Below are positions 38,141 to 51,028 of a stretch of DNA of 64,000 nt, one piece after another. Below the pieces are notes generated by a model. It ran no database searches and was not told where the DNA came from. It worked only from the letters and a program-made list of their open reading frames with translations. The stretch lies in NCBI GenBank assembly GCA_036925085.1, contig JAUPFP010000006.1, positions 7,879,325-7,943,324 of the forward strand. The letters are read 5' to 3'. The DNA comes from Brachycybe producta (taxonomy: Eukaryota; Arthropoda; Diplopoda; Playtdesmida; Andrognathidae). The stretch's first letter is position 1. Every line of letters starts with the position of its first letter. The position numbers and the translations under genes were made by a program.

Positions 38141-38929
38141 GGGGGGGCCTTAATTCCATTATCCCAATTTTTCCTTATAATTTTAAGAAGAAACTTGAAG
38201 TGTAAAATGATAGAAGAAGAGCAACGAAAGTGAGGTTGTTAATTTTTCACGACTTTTCAAATAAGTTTCAGAAACTTTTTATGACCCATGTTGGATTTTT
38301 TTTTTTTCCAACTTGACTAGAAAAGCAATTTTCAAACGATCATAAAAGTTTCTTTTAAAAAAAAGTCAACATGAAAAATCCCTAAGCTCGTTCCCTGATA
38401 AAATTAGAAAGACACTTTCCAATGTCTTAAAGTTGCTTTTGAGAAACTGAAACATAGAAGTTTCTCGAGGAGAAAAACCAACCACATGCGTAAAACGCGT
38501 CCACAAACTTGATGCCAACAAATCGGTTTTCCAAATTGCCAATTGAAAAAGAAAACCACAAAAGTTTCATTATTATCATTAGACTAGAAAAAGTGTGTCC
38601 AAACGATAAATGAACTTGGTCTAGGTTCTTGCAAGCGATTTCGGTCATAAACCTTCTCCAGAATGCGAGTTTTCAGTTTTTTAATGTTTGTGGCTGGTGT
38701 GGTTAGTGTCCGAAACACAAAACACACAAAATAGAAGTATGTAGCTACAAGTAGGCTACAATCTAGTTACATGACGTCCTTTTTAGAATACGAGAACATT
38801 CTAAAATTACAATTTTGGGAAGTCATTTATTTCAATTTGGCTTTGATAACTTTTTAAAGTGAAAAATTGGAGAAACCGAAAATACTTTTTTTAAAACAAT
38901 TATCGCCTTTAAGGTGGTTTTAAAGTGTA

Positions 38930-39290
38930 AACGCACATTAAACTCGTAGTTTATTGTGTGTTTCAGGCAGAAAATGAAGAGAAATTTAAATGTGTTTTAG
39001 AAACTATAGTAATGTATCTCAAATATTTAAGGGTATCTTCATTTTGATCTTTCAATTTAAGCTTTTATTAAATGTGTGTATGAAAATGACACAACATTAA
39101 ACAGACAACGGTTAGCAGACAATATTTTTTTCTTCAAATTTTTTTGTCAATAAAAAGTTTATTTTGAAAGATATTCACATGAAAATTACCTTTGAGTGAT
39201 TGAGCTACCCTTATAGTTTCGAAAACACTTTCTTGTTCAATCTTAATTTTGCTTCTGAAAGTCAAAGAGTCAAGTATTTATAAAAGGAAC
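38930..39290. repeat. Interspersed foldback repeat (TTTAGAAACTAG / CTAGTTTCTAAA)
   Basis: GTGTTTTAGAAACTATAG near 38990 recurs inverted near 39205 as GAGCTACCCTTATAGTTTCG. Related pieces occur near 6960, 7150, 30290, 32290, 41840, 42420, 48395-48580, 48885, 56480, 61970 and 62155. This is one of the commonest repeats of the window. The loop contains TTTGAAAGATAT. Confidence 0.6.
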
Positions 39291-39589
39291 TTAATTGAAG
39301 CTCTATACTTTTGTGAAATATTCATAATTTATTTGTTGTACAGTTAATCGAGCTGTGAGAAAAGCCTAAAGCTAGAAAATAGTTTCTCAACGTCAATCCT
39401 TCCCAATTAACGTTGTATAATGTGTACTATAAACATCACCAGAACTTTGCGATTTTCTCTCTAGAATTAAAAACAAAAAAAACCTGGTTTGTTAAACCAA
39501 ATTTCCAAACGATTACCCAATTATTTTGCCTTATGTGCGGGTTTCATCAATTGGTTCACAGTTTTCTTTTTGTTGTCTAATATTAAGAA

Positions 39590-39905
39590 CTAGTAGGGTA
39601 ACCCGTCATAAATGACGGTAGCAAAATTAACAGGCAATTGTGCGCATGCGCGTCGCTTTTTCCTTTTTTTACTTCTTTCATTTCAATTTTCGTCACCCCC
39701 TCCCACTTTTCTCTCTCTTCCCCCCCCCCCCCCCCCCCTCTACACTTTTCCCCTCTCCAATTTAATATCATGGGGTTCTTGGATGGGAAGGGTGCAACAT
39801 ATAGTTGACCTTGAGAAAAAAAAAACAGTTCATTTATTCAAATTTATATAAATTCCGATGTGCTTCAATGGTTGTACAGCGTTATCCCAGAAAGAGAGAA
39901 AGATA
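39590..39905 (-). mobile_element. Helitron-like element, second good copy
   Basis: The minus-strand 3' end has the hairpin CCGTCATTTATGACGG, then GTTACCCTA, CTAG and T. The body matches 13936-14460 but lacks the nested MITE. The poly-C/T tract at 39705-39755 is longer here. Confidence 0.6.
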
Positions 39906-41956
39906 TATATATGTAGAAAGACACACAGAGACACAGACCTGGCAAAATATATATATAATATTTTACAAAAAAACAAAACAAAAAAAAACATTTCGTGAAA
40001 CACCCTGTACATGATGCCCCAAATATCTTAACATCCTGCGTAACTTCTAAATATATCCCTCATTTGCAATTCACAAATACAGGGCTATAAATTATATTAT
40101 GAGCAAGAAGGCACGAGTCTCTTTTTTTTGTTGTTGTAGTTGAAGAAACGCATTACAAAGCTCTTTTCGAAGAAGTATCGATAACGACATGTTAGCTCAC
40201 ACACACATACATTACATACAAGCAGTGTCTTCTACACATACATAAGCGCCTCAAAGTATATAGATATAAACAGTATAACAAAAAACACACACACAATGCG
40301 AATTAAGAAAACTCCCATTCAATGTACTCGAGAACTTCATGAAAAAGTTAGGTCAGAAGCAACAACAACAAGAAACAACATAACCATAAACCCAAAATAA
40401 CGACTCAATATACTGTATAGACTTTTAGAAGCACATTGTTTCCACTTATGAAACGGTCTTTAAAGGATTGTCGAGGAAATTGCATAGGAGGAGGAGGAGG
40501 AGATAACCCCTGTAAAAACTATATCGTGATCCAAAATCAAAAGAAGAAAAAAAAAACCTTACTGATATACAGTGACTATATAAAATTCACAAGCTCCGAA
40601 GCTAAAGTACAGAAAGAAGCGCTAATGGGCATCTGAAAAAAAGGAGGCTATCGAGATAGACGCTAAAAGGCACGTTTGGCCAAAAATGGTTACCACCAAC
40701 TTACAAACATACGCATGCATTTGTGCTCTCGAGAGGTCGCGAGCTCGTTAATTAATCTCTCCAAAAGAGAAATAAAACTTGTATTCATATTAAAGAGATT
40801 GGTAGGATGCAATTGCATACATACCCTCTCTTCCGTATGAAAACACAACATAGAACTTAACTAACAACATCCCATTTTCCAGTCAACGTCACGACAACTC
40901 CACCCACATCCCCCCCCCCCTTTTTTTTTTGGTGCCCTCATCATCACCCGCTCATTAATGACTTTTTCAAGGCGTACCAACCTAAACAGGGCACTTAAAG
41001 CATATTAGAAGGGCGGTGATTCATAATCCGAATGAACACCATAAAGCCGAGCGATAATTGCTCGCCCTCGTTCTCTTCTCGTGAAAAAAGAGACATATAT
41101 CGGAACATCGATGGAATATACACATATTTCTCGGCTCCAATCCTGATACGAGATATATTCTCTCGACCGTTTCATTCGAAATTGAGAAAACACACAGACA
41201 AACTCTTTTGAAAATTCATTTTGCAAGCAACAATTTTCTGTATACCCAAATCGAAATTCTTCAAGTTTTAGTTAGCATTATGGATTAAATACTCCTTGTC
41301 TCAGTAAATATAACAAAAGCAACAAGTTGATTGCCACTCGACTCAACACACTTAAGGCTAACTAATAAAAAAAAAATTGCGTTACATTTCATTGGAGAGA
41401 GAGTGTATTCGAGCGTCAACCTCAATTTCTTTCAAATTTACTTTCTTATAGAGATGCGAAAGATGATGAAGACTGACGATGTTTACTGTCAAACCACTTT
41501 CCTGTCAATTTTTACACTTTGTTTACTCTGCAGTAAACAACACAGTATTGTTCAAGTCTGTTTCTAGACATCTCAAGAAAAGCTGTAAATAACGCGCTCA
41601 AGTTGTTACAACCATATTTACCAGATTTATTGTTTAGTGTTTGAACAAGTTCGGCGTTCATTAACGTGAAGCCACAAATTAACAAAAAAATCGCAAGTGA
41701 GTTTTGAGCTGGTTTAAAATTAAGCTAAGCTAAACCTTAAAAGTGTACAAGTGCAGTGAAATCCGTTTAAAACTAAAAAGGATAACACGAAATATATTTT
41801 CTGTTCTTTAATTTGACCGTTTCAGAAGCAACATACAGAAGAAATTGAAAGTGTTAGAAACTAGAACGGATGCTCAATACTATTTTCACATCAATATATT
41901 TTCTAAACAAACTTTTTACAAAGAAAAATCAAAAAACATTCCATGTTTAAAGTTGG
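39906..41956. other. Noncoding interval left of the last visible ANKRD27 exon
   Basis: Simple-sequence-rich (GGA triplets 40486-40501, CA and AAC runs). The 41005-41226 minus-strand reading (YISYQDWSREICVYS) looks hydrophilic but matches no part of VARP. If ANKRD27 continues leftward this is intronic; it could also be untranslated sequence. Confidence 0.3.
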
Positions 41957-42291
41957 GTCATTTTCCAAGAGCTGCTCATGCTCGTCGATGTTTGCTCGTA
42001 TTCCCTTGAAATGCTCACCTTTCATCCATGATGTTCTTGTTTGCAGTTGATCCATCGTTTACAGCGAGCACAAACTACTGCACAGCACCACAAGCATTTC
42101 AATAACATAATAATCACTGCCCACACTAAATAAGCACAAACATGGCTTTTATTTGATGTACCGCCATCCTCTCGATCTTTTTTGAACACAAACGAGCGAC
42201 TGTTTGCTCACTCGCTAACCAGTACTCACCAAATGATTATTGCATGTGAATGCTCGCTTGCTCTTGCTCGCTTTTTTTGGTGAATACCCAG
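41957..42291. repeat. Inverted-repeat element ending GGTGAATACCC
   Basis: Many GCTCG motifs in both directions (GAGCTGCTCATGCTCG, GCTCGCTTGCTCTTGCTCGC). A shorter copy with GATGTACCG, CTCGCTAACC, GTACTCACCAAAT and GGTGAATACCC lies at 55800-55928. Confidence 0.5.
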
Positions 42292-42755
42292 CCTAAAACG
42301 TTCCTTAAGAAAGCTAACTTTAAAAAAGCTAAACTTAAAATGTCTCCTTAGACGACCTATATAGTTTTGTATTGTTTCGTGGTTTAAAGCTCTATGTCAC
42401 GTTTAAGAGATTAAGTGATTGAGCCACTCTTCTAGTTTTTAAAGCACTTTTAACTTTCTCCATAATTAGTAATCGAGGAGCGGTTTACACACTTTAAGAC
42501 CACCTTAAGACGAAAACTTATACCGGTCTTTTATTTCGTCTTAAACGGTTTCACTGCATACTTATAACCCAATGATTCTCAATTGGAACTTGAAAAAAAC
42601 GATTATATTTAGGCCTTAAATTGACGTTAGCAATATTTGGGTCTTGGGGCTATTTATTACTAAGGCAACCGCAACTTTTAACGGACGACAAATAAACACA
42701 CAAAAAACGTAAGTAATAATAAAATAATAATAATATGATAAAATCAGAGTCCTAC

Positions 42756-45700
42756 CTTCTGCACTGGTTCGCACTTCTCGCACTGACATAACGGATGACA
42801 GAGTGATTTCGGAAGTTGCACTTCGATCTCGTCCAATTCCTCGCTCGCGACACCCAAATAAAACGAAACCTTAAAGAAGAAAAAAATTCATTATATTATT
42901 TATATTATTAAAAATGAAATAATCTCAGAAAATCACGATCTAAATAAATGCTGACCAGTTTCAAGTCGTTGTGCGCCACAGCACTAAAAAGTTTATCGAC
43001 TTTGTGAGGTAGAGAGGGAGAAGTCGATTGAGACATTTCTCCCCTATGACCTATGACTTCGTAAGAGGACAACTCGGAGCTGGAATCGCTCGAGAAGGTC
43101 GCCGAATTTCGACTCGTAAGCTGCAAAAAACAAAAACGAAACACTTTCTAATGAAGCGCTGTTAAATAATTAATAGCAGTGAGAAAAAGAAAACAAAAAA
43201 CTCGATCATTCGTAGCTTACAAACGAAAACATACCTGACTCATACTTAGAGACCTGACTATTTTTCCTTTATGCAAATTAAGAGCACGTATTTTCGACCA
43301 CGAACTCTTGAGACGCCTCAAAACGAATGAACTGTGAGCACAATCGAAGGGACTCTGTTTACTTTTGTTGTAAATCTCTATCGAGGCACCAAACTGTAAA
43401 AGCAATTCGACTATGTCTTCTGAAATATAATTAAAACGCAAAAGTAATTAAAACAAAAAAGCGTTTCGTGACACAAATATTTTTTCTTACCATAACCCCA
43501 TTTTGATGCCAGATGTAGAGGAGTTTCTCCGTTCTCATTTACGGCATTTACGTTTAACGGAAATGCCATACTCTCTTCACAATAAAGAAGTGTTTTAACA
43601 CACTGAAATGAATAAGAGTGTGTCAAATTATCGTACGATATCAAAACTAAGTTTTCGTCGCATACGCGCTCGTGGCCTCTATCGACGGCATAATGAAGCG
43701 GAGTGTTCCCTTCTTTGTCTTGAATGGTTGCATTCGCTTCGAAATGAAGTACTAGTAACTGAAACAGAAACGATAAGTTAGGATTCGAACACACGGGCGA
43801 CTTTTGAAATACTTTTCGACAACAAAAAGAAGTCGAAGGTCTTGGGTGTCGTCACAATGTATTTCTTATGAAAAGACGCCAACCTTGGCACACAGTTAAA
43901 AGTCGGCCGCGTGCGAAGGGAGATAGATGTCTTTCTATCTAAAATACATTGCGACCACACCTCTGCAATCTTCGACTTTTGAAAACTAGAATTTTGCAGT
44001 CGTCGTGATAACATTTACTTTCGATTCAAGCTGCTTCCTTAACAGACTAAGCGTTTTGCCTAACTTACAACTGTGCTATGAAGCCCTCTTTTGCAAGCAA
44101 GATGCAAAGGTGTCTCTCCAAACAAATCGGTAGCATTTACATCGGCATCGTAACGCATCAGAATTTCAATAACGTTAACTCTTCCGTTTAAAACAGCAAC
44201 GTGCAAAGCTGAAAGCAAACCATTTAAAATCAAGTGTCACATAATTATGCAGCAAAACGTTTCTCTTGTTTCCGATTTCTCACCAGTTCTTCCCCGATTG
44301 TCTCGCAATTCGACGGATAATTTCGACGATAACAAAAGTTTCTGTTGTCTTTCGTTACACCTATCACACATACAAAGCGGATGACACAAAGGAGGCAGCG
44401 TCTCAACAAGCGGCACTTGAGTATTCCAAGGCCTTTTCAGTAATTCTTCAACTTGTGACCCACATCCAGATTTTACCAGCTTAGAAACCGAAATCAAATA
44501 AACAATTGATAAACAAAAATCAATTATGAAATAATGTTTACAGACATACTTCGAAAAAGGCTTTTGTCGAAGGTTGGTCGACATCTTTAGGAAACAGCGG
44601 CGTAACTTCGACAGAAGACGAAATCGAATCTTCGAGCGGTAATGTTTCACTAACGTTCGTAACAACTATGTTTCCAATGTTTATATGTTCAATAGCGGCT
44701 TCGAGATTTGCTAAGTGAAAACTACGAAAAAATAAGAAACAAACATTATTAAAACAAAACGAATTTCGTACGTTCTAAAACGTAAACAAACCCATTTTCG
44801 CCAATATCTTTATCGGAGTCCGGAGATAGACAAAAATTCTTCATGTAGTTTAAATGAGCAAACCTTTTTTAAAAAAAAACATACAATCTTAATAGAAACC
44901 TTTTATTTAAATAAATTCATCCTGAACTAAAAATCATGATTTAAATCACGTATATGACATAGCTGACTTTTTAGAGTTTTTTTAATAAGAGAATAACTCT
45001 GCTTTCCAAGCTTTTTGGGACTTCTGGTGCCAGTTGAGTGCTCCTGAGGCATTTTTAGAGCTTTTCGAGCATTTAAAGCATTTAGCTTTTTTTTTTTTTT
45101 TTGAGAAAAGCTAAGGCTATGTTCATTTTAATAATAATCAAAAAACTTGATTTAAATAAAGAAAAAAATCCGATTTAAATAAAAAATCTCACTTTTTGAT
45201 TTTTTAAAAAATCGTGATTTTTAACAACCCTGTTTGTTATCAAAGTTTGAAAACATCAAAACTTCACAGTTTTGATGTTTTCAAGTGAAAAAACGGTAAT
45301 TGACATTTTCAAACTACCATATAAAAGGTTTATTTTCAATGAAATGTAACACGAAAATGCTCTTAGCTTGTTCTTTTATACTCCTTCACACACTCTTTCA
45401 GTGGCAAAGTGCTCATATAAAAAAGGCTCCAGTTAAAAACTGGAAGAACAAACGAATTGCTTGAACCTATTAAAATATATTTTTTTAAGAATAACACTTT
45501 GAATTTCTTCTTAACATTGCTTCAAAATCGCAACAACAAATAAGTTCTAATTGGTTTTGACTATATAATTCACTTAATATCATGAAAAAAGTGCTCTCGA
45601 AACCACGAATTAACCACACATTCAGTGCTATGTTTATGTCTAAGACCCCCCCCCCCCACAGGGGCTGAGAAATTTTTGGGGCCCTAGTATTTTTGACAAT

Positions 45701-48700
45701 ATTTTATCCATTAAATAAATGGAAAAAAAAAATAGTTAGTTACAGCTCATTTTTCATTTATTGCAAGAAATTACTCAGAAAGGGGCCCTAGGCGCGTCAA
45801 TTGCATTAAGCAGATTAATGCTAGACAAACCGATCGATGATGAAATGTGCCGTAAAAACAAATCCGCAAACAACTTTCACACTTACCAGTTCGGTATTCC
45901 GCTACGAATAACTAGAAGCGTAAGAACCGAAAGACAATCGTCTGCTGTGAACGCTAAAAATTAAGAATCTCGTTATAAAAAGTGTGCCACTGAAACCGTT
46001 ACTGTAGACTGTTTCGAAGCTCACCATAAACGGAACGAAGACAGTCGAAAGTTCGTTTAAGGCAATAAAGTTGACCGAGAGGAGTCGTATATGAACCAAG
46101 TCTTGCAATTTCTAACCTGGCACTCGGAATAGCTTTACTGTATAAAAAAAATAACAAAGAGAAATCATTTGTTAGGAGTTCACTTAACTGGCTGTTATTC
46201 AACACGTTCTTCTTTACCATAATTTCGACGGAATGTCGAGATCTCGAGGCTGTAATTCGGAAAGATTTCGAATCTTCTTGTTAAGAGTAGAATCGTCGGT
46301 GGCAAACAGATCTATTAGATCTCTAATGAGCCATGAATGCATACCGTGAAGAACGTACGTCTTTTATATACGAACAAATACAACAACGAAATTATAAAGT
46401 TGAATTCATCACACAATCAGATTTGCCAGTAAGTTACCTCGACGGCTAAATGCAAATTATCCAACAGAACCTTATCTAATAAAACTTTGTTTTTCTGAAA
46501 ATAATATTTCTGGTAAGTCAATCATGAACGTAATGTGGGACACAACGGTCGTTGCTAAGAAAAAAACTTACTAAACGGCGATCTCGCAGAATTACGTGCA
46601 AAACTTGGCTATAGATCTTCTTCGCATTTGCCTGCAATCATAAATACACGTTCTTAATCAACTGTTGCAATTTTTATTCCTTTTAAACAACTGAAAATGT
46701 AAAAAAAAATTGAGCAAAATCTCATAATTTGAATGAGGATTTTTTTTCCTGACATCTGTAAAGCTTTAGCTAAGTATGACGCAAAAAGATGCAAAAGAGG
46801 AAAACACAGACAAACCCAAACACAAGTTAAAACGACGATGGTCCAAGAAATAAAGACCCTATTCACATCATTCTTTCAATTTCTGCATATTTCTTTCTCA
46901 TCCCTTAAGGCCTCTGTCAGACGAGATGCTCTGGACACATGGAGTAGCGCCACACCTAAATTACTTTGCTTGTGTCTACTAGAAGTTGCGAGTCAAGTGG
47001 CTAAACAACGGAGTGGCGCGACAGGTGTGTCGCCACTGGAGTGGCCTCATCTGACAGATGTTTAATGGTCTTTAAATGGTCGCTTAATGATTTTTAGGTC
47101 AAAACTAGTGCTACATTTGTCAACTTTCACATGGAAGGTCCTGTCAAAAGTTGACGAGTTTAGTATTAACTTTGACTTAGCAATCATTAAGAATATGACC
47201 ATTAGTTTAATTAATGTAAGTCAAAGCTAGTGCTAAACCCTAGACACTCCAGCGTGGCCGTTCTGCATGACGCCATAGACACAAGAGAAGCTTGACGTGT
47301 CGAAAAAACATAAGACTCGATTCTAGCTACCTTTACTGCCTTTAATGTGGCTCCTTGGATGTCGTGGCCCGGTATTAACATCTTTTGGTTGCAATAATTA
47401 GTTTTGAATTATGAGAATTGGCTCGATCCATGGTAAAGGTCATTGACCTCAAAAGAAACCATTTTGGTAATTACCTTCCGTTCTTAAAGAACATCTTTCA
47501 GCTTTAAGGGTAATATTTTTAATGATGATTGCTTGAGTGTAACACTAGTTTTGACTTAAAAATCATTAAGAACACGATCCTAAGAAAAATTGTGTGTATT
47601 CCTTAATATGTTCTTCGGGTATTGAAGTATTTTCAAAACCCGTTCGAATTGCCGTTTGGTTCCTAGAGCCATTTAAGCAACTATGGAACTGCAAAATTCA
47701 CCATGTCTTCATGGCACCTACAACTCCTGAGTGCGTAGGCCTTCTAGTTTACAAACAACTTTGAATTTTTCTATTTTGATGCAAATCACTGTGGCCCAAG
47801 AGGCTTAGAAAAAAACGCCTTTAAAAACGTAACGAGTAAACTTTGAAAATTTTCACTTGAACACCAATTTGAGAATTACACCTAAGTTCCTGCGTAAAAC
47901 TCTTATAAATGTCCTTCTTTTGACACCTTCCACAAGTGAAATCAATCGAAACACAGCAAAAAATAATACGAATAAATAAAGAGATGAAAGAATACAAACT
48001 TTGAGCATATCGAGATTCGTTCGCCTTCGTAAAAATGCAGTGTGTGACCTACGAAACTTCATAATCAACTCGTCAATGTGCCGTAAACCTACGGAAGAAA
48101 ACAAAATAAAAACAGGTTATAGTAAAAATACTCCGTCAAGGTTACAATGCTAAAATATACTTACTAACATGTTGATTTAAGAAACTGACGCACTGAGGAA
48201 GAGAATGAAGCATCTGAACATCGAGTTCATCTGTAAAACGTTATTAATAAAGAAAATCATTCAAAAAATGAACTTTTTATGAAAATATCTAGTTCCAAAT
48301 TTTCGTTTCACACTTAAAACTTTGTTTTTAAAATTTAAATAATACTTAAATACTATAAAAAGTTTAATATAAAAAGATCAATGTAAATAAGAGTGATTCT
48401 TCTAGTTTTAAAACACATTTCAAGTTTTTCTGACGTACGCTCACATGGTGGTTTGCAAACGGAGTGCTAACGCCTCTCGAACTCGTTATTCTGTCTTTCA
48501 GGAGCTAAATTACAAGAAACTTAAAAGTGTTTTGAAACTAGAAGGGTAGCTCAATCATTTCAGGATAGTTTCCCGTCGATGTCTTTCAAAAGTTTAATAA
48601 AAAGACTTATTTTAACTAATATTAAAATGAAAATCCTAGATGTGATTAAGCTATCGTTATAGTATACAACATCCAACTTCTCCTTAGTTTTGTTTCTGAA

Positions 48701-49698
48701 AAAAAAAAAACCCAGTTCGAACATCAGCTGTTTATAAACCTTCTTAAGAGAATTCTTATGGAAATATCTATTTTATAACGATTTCAAATTGAGCCAAAAT
48801 AGAAATAATAATAATAATAATATTTGGTCATTTTCAAAAACATTAAACATGAAAATCCCGTCAAGAGATGAAATTACTCTTCTAGTTTCTAAACCAGAGT
48901 TCTATTGACCTTTTCACGTCAGCTGTAGGTATCCTTATCAACAATAAAATTACCAAAAAAAAAATGAAACCCAAACAAAACCGAAACGAAATCAAATCAA
49001 AACGAAAAGAAAACCGGATCAAACCAGTACCAAAACAAAACACAAACAGAACAAAACGAAAAACAAAACCCAAATCAAAACCAAACTGAAAGAATTAATG
49101 TGTTAACCTGCATTTCCCTGCAAAGGTCGGTCGAGACAAAGAACCTTGAAACTAAGTCCATCACGGTTATAAAATATTTCTTCAAACAGAACGTGTACCT
49201 TAGATAAATAAAAACACAAAAAAATCAGAATAATCAAGGTAAAGATCAAATTTAAGCATACATTTTACCGGAATATCATCGTGAGAACTTTTTTCTGGTG
49301 AAATGACCTTTCCGTTTATCACAAAAGCCTTTAAACGACAACAGATGAATTAAAAACGACGTGAACAAATTAAAAATGCTCAAACTCAAAACCTTGCTGT
49401 TCAATGTCGTGTAGAGCGAACTCTCATTCGATGATTCCAACAGTTGAAGAATGTGACACTTGTAATCGTCTTCATCGCACGATTCACGGTTTGTCGTTCC
49501 CGATCTCGGAATGCAAATCTGTAAACGAAAACATCCATTCAAACGTCGATTAGAAACCGCCGCAAAGAAGACTATATTTCTTTTAACGAGACTTACAACC
49601 CACTGATGTTGCGGCGCATCGTCGTAAAGTGTCGGAAAGAGACGAAGAAGTCCTTCGAAGAAACAGTTTTCTTCTAGACATTCGTCGTATTTCTCCAT
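42756..49698 (-). CDS. ANKRD27: ANKRD27/VARP, VPS9-domain ankyrin protein (20 coding exons; 3' end not found)
   Basis: Known role of the family: endosomal Rab21 GEF and Rab32/38 effector that binds retromer and VAMP7. Exons on the minus strand: 49698-49597, 49518-49393, 49328-49269, 49198-49108, 48230-48165, 48088-48000, 46631-46572, 46494-46438, 46360-46218, 46137-46025, 45953-45887, 44863-44792, 44721-44550, 44479-44284, 44208-44069, 43758-43666, 43602-43491, 43419-43235, 43120-42956, 42869-42756. All junctions are GT-AG and keep frame, giving 741 codons. The start MEKYDECLEENCFF matches the family start. The VPS9 region is about residues 179-349, with ADDCLSVL (306-313) and the conserved WFAHLNYMKNF. 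Zinc motif 1 is CHPLCMCDRC (438-447). Ankyrin repeats run about 461-620 (TPLHLA, TPLHYA, TPLHLA). Zinc motif 2 is CHPLCQCEKC (727-736). Vertebrate VARP is about 1050 residues, so the second ankyrin cluster is missing. The last exon ends at AAG|GTAGG; read through, it would stop three codons later. Donors at 42955 (GTCAGC) and 49107 (GTTAAC) are weak. Confidence 0.93.
43603..43665 (-). other. Short stop-free in-frame intron of ANKRD27
   Basis: This 63-nt intron has a GTATGC donor and a TTTCAG acceptor. It divides by three and has no stop codon, so retention would insert 21 residues into an ankyrin repeat. Splicing restores the family sequence: GHER joined to CVKTLLYCEES, as in vertebrate GHEDCVKALVYYDVES. 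I therefore call it an intron and note that a naive ORF reading runs through it. Confidence 0.8.
44930..45232. mobile_element. hAT-like repeat in an ANKRD27 intron
   Basis: The right end AATCGTGATTTTTAACAACCCTG and the CCAGTTGAGTGCTCC block relate it to 37584-37985. The left end is less clear. It lies between coding exons 11 and 12. Confidence 0.5.
46905..47064. mobile_element. Short inverted-repeat element in an ANKRD27 intron
   Basis: TTAAGGCCTCTGTCAGACGA and, inverted, TTAAACATCTGTCAGATGAG. Inner GGAGTAGCGCCACAC and GGAGTGGCGCGACAGG. No coding; a plus-strand ORF across it is not called. Confidence 0.65.
47079..47257. mobile_element. AATGATTTTTAGGTCAAAAC element in an ANKRD27 intron
   Basis: The arms GTCAAAACTAGTGCTA and TTTGTCAACTTT recur inverted. 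Related sequence is found at 9695-9800, 47505-47590 and 54497-54971. Confidence 0.5.
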
Positions 49699-49911
49699 TT
49701 TATGGACCTAACTAATAAAACAAAAGTTTTCTCAAAATAGAACACCATGGCGTAGTGACAAACCAAAATATGCGGAAACAAATACAAACTGAGCATTTAT
49801 TCCAATAGAAAAATCATTGATATCACTTAATAACGGTTTCTTTTTATGATTTTTGACACTTTCTTCTATTAAAACACGAAATTGACGTTACAAACGCTTT
49901 TTTTCTTTACC
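49699..49911 (-). other. ANKRD27 5' leader with a leader intron
   Basis: Upstream of the ANKRD27 start, an acceptor (GTTAG) at 49709-49708 leaves nine leader bases before ATG. A matching donor, GAG|GTAAAG, lies at 49911/49910, so an intron of about 202 bp probably interrupts the leader. The upstream exon appears to begin after the acceptor-like GTTTAG near 49975. It has no ATG but is open in the frame of the start, so an N-terminal extension from a further upstream exon cannot be excluded. The match of the predicted N-terminus to VARP argues for the start at 49698. Confidence 0.5.
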
Positions 49912-50099
49912 TCTTTAGGTCTTCTTTCGACTGTCTCCTGTCGTAAACGATGATTCTGATCAGTTCGTTGTCCTCTAAACACAATAAATCTGTAGTTTTC
50001 ACAACACACTGATAAAAAGCAGACGAAACTGCAGCAAATCTGTTATTAAAGCGACCGAAAAAGAAGAGAATTCATTCAATCAATGTAGGTTGTAAGATT

Positions 50100-50215
50100 C
50101 TATTGTGGAACAGACTTCAAAAATGTCATTTAACGCCGCGGCAAAACATAAAAATCACAGTAAAACTCGCACAGCGCGATCTTTTAACCAATCAATGAGC
50201 GCGAGTGTGTCTCTA
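50100..50215 (-). promoter_or_regulatory. Candidate ANKRD27 promoter
   Basis: Upstream of the leader exons is a locally CG-containing patch in very AT-rich DNA (GCCGCGG near 50135, CAGCGCGAT near 50172, GAGCGCGAG near 50206). A CCAAT pentamer lies at about 50188. No TATA box is evident. Placement rests on base composition and on the head-to-head arrangement with DECR1 only. Confidence 0.3.
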
Positions 50216-51028
50216 ATAATAATATAATTGCGCAATGTGTGTAAATGGACGAAAGACGAAAAGGAATTTCAGCTTATCTATTTTTGTCTTTTTTATGTTG
50301 ATAGCGTTGACATTTGCGTCATTTATTCAGCAAATAATGCCATTATTTGCAAACAAAGGATCAATAACCACGATTTCAACAACAAAACTAGAAGAAACGA
50401 CCGAAAAACTAGACGAAACTTTCGCGGGAAATAAAATTTCACTAGAAATTGCAATTTAGAGCGCCATCTAGTGTTAACTATAGTAAATTATATTTGATAC
50501 GATAAAGTTGACAACTTTTTCGTTTTATTACCTTTTTTTTTTTCGTTTTAACGTCACTAAATTGACTGAATTGTATTATTAAAACTTATCTGATGGTGAG
50601 ATTTCAAATGTAATACTTACGCAACAAATCATTTTCCAACAGAATAAACATAAAAAACATCAGAACGAATGCAGAACAAGAATTGCGCGCCACGGAAAAT
50701 TGACAGTAACCGATTCTTAGTTAAGTAACCGGTGTATACCTACAGTATCATTTTGATTGTAGTTTAATATAAATACATTTTAACTGATTTTCTGCTCGTT
50801 TTTAAATGAAATAAATCTATAAATTGTATTAAAATTATTTTTATAAATAAAATAATTATTTAATTATATTTTTCTAATCAGTGTAAAAGCAAAAAAATGT
50901 CTTTTACGAGGCTCCGTAGGTCACTTAATGAATCGATCGTAATATCGATTGTTAGTCTGATCATATTAATATAATGATCGATCGAAATCAGCTGTAGTGG
51001 ATGGTCTGAGCTGTAACTGTGTTAATAT

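Noticed and set aside
40990-41230. Possible terminal ANKRD27 exon
   Set aside because: The reading has no ankyrin signature and no similarity to the VARP tail that I can recognise.
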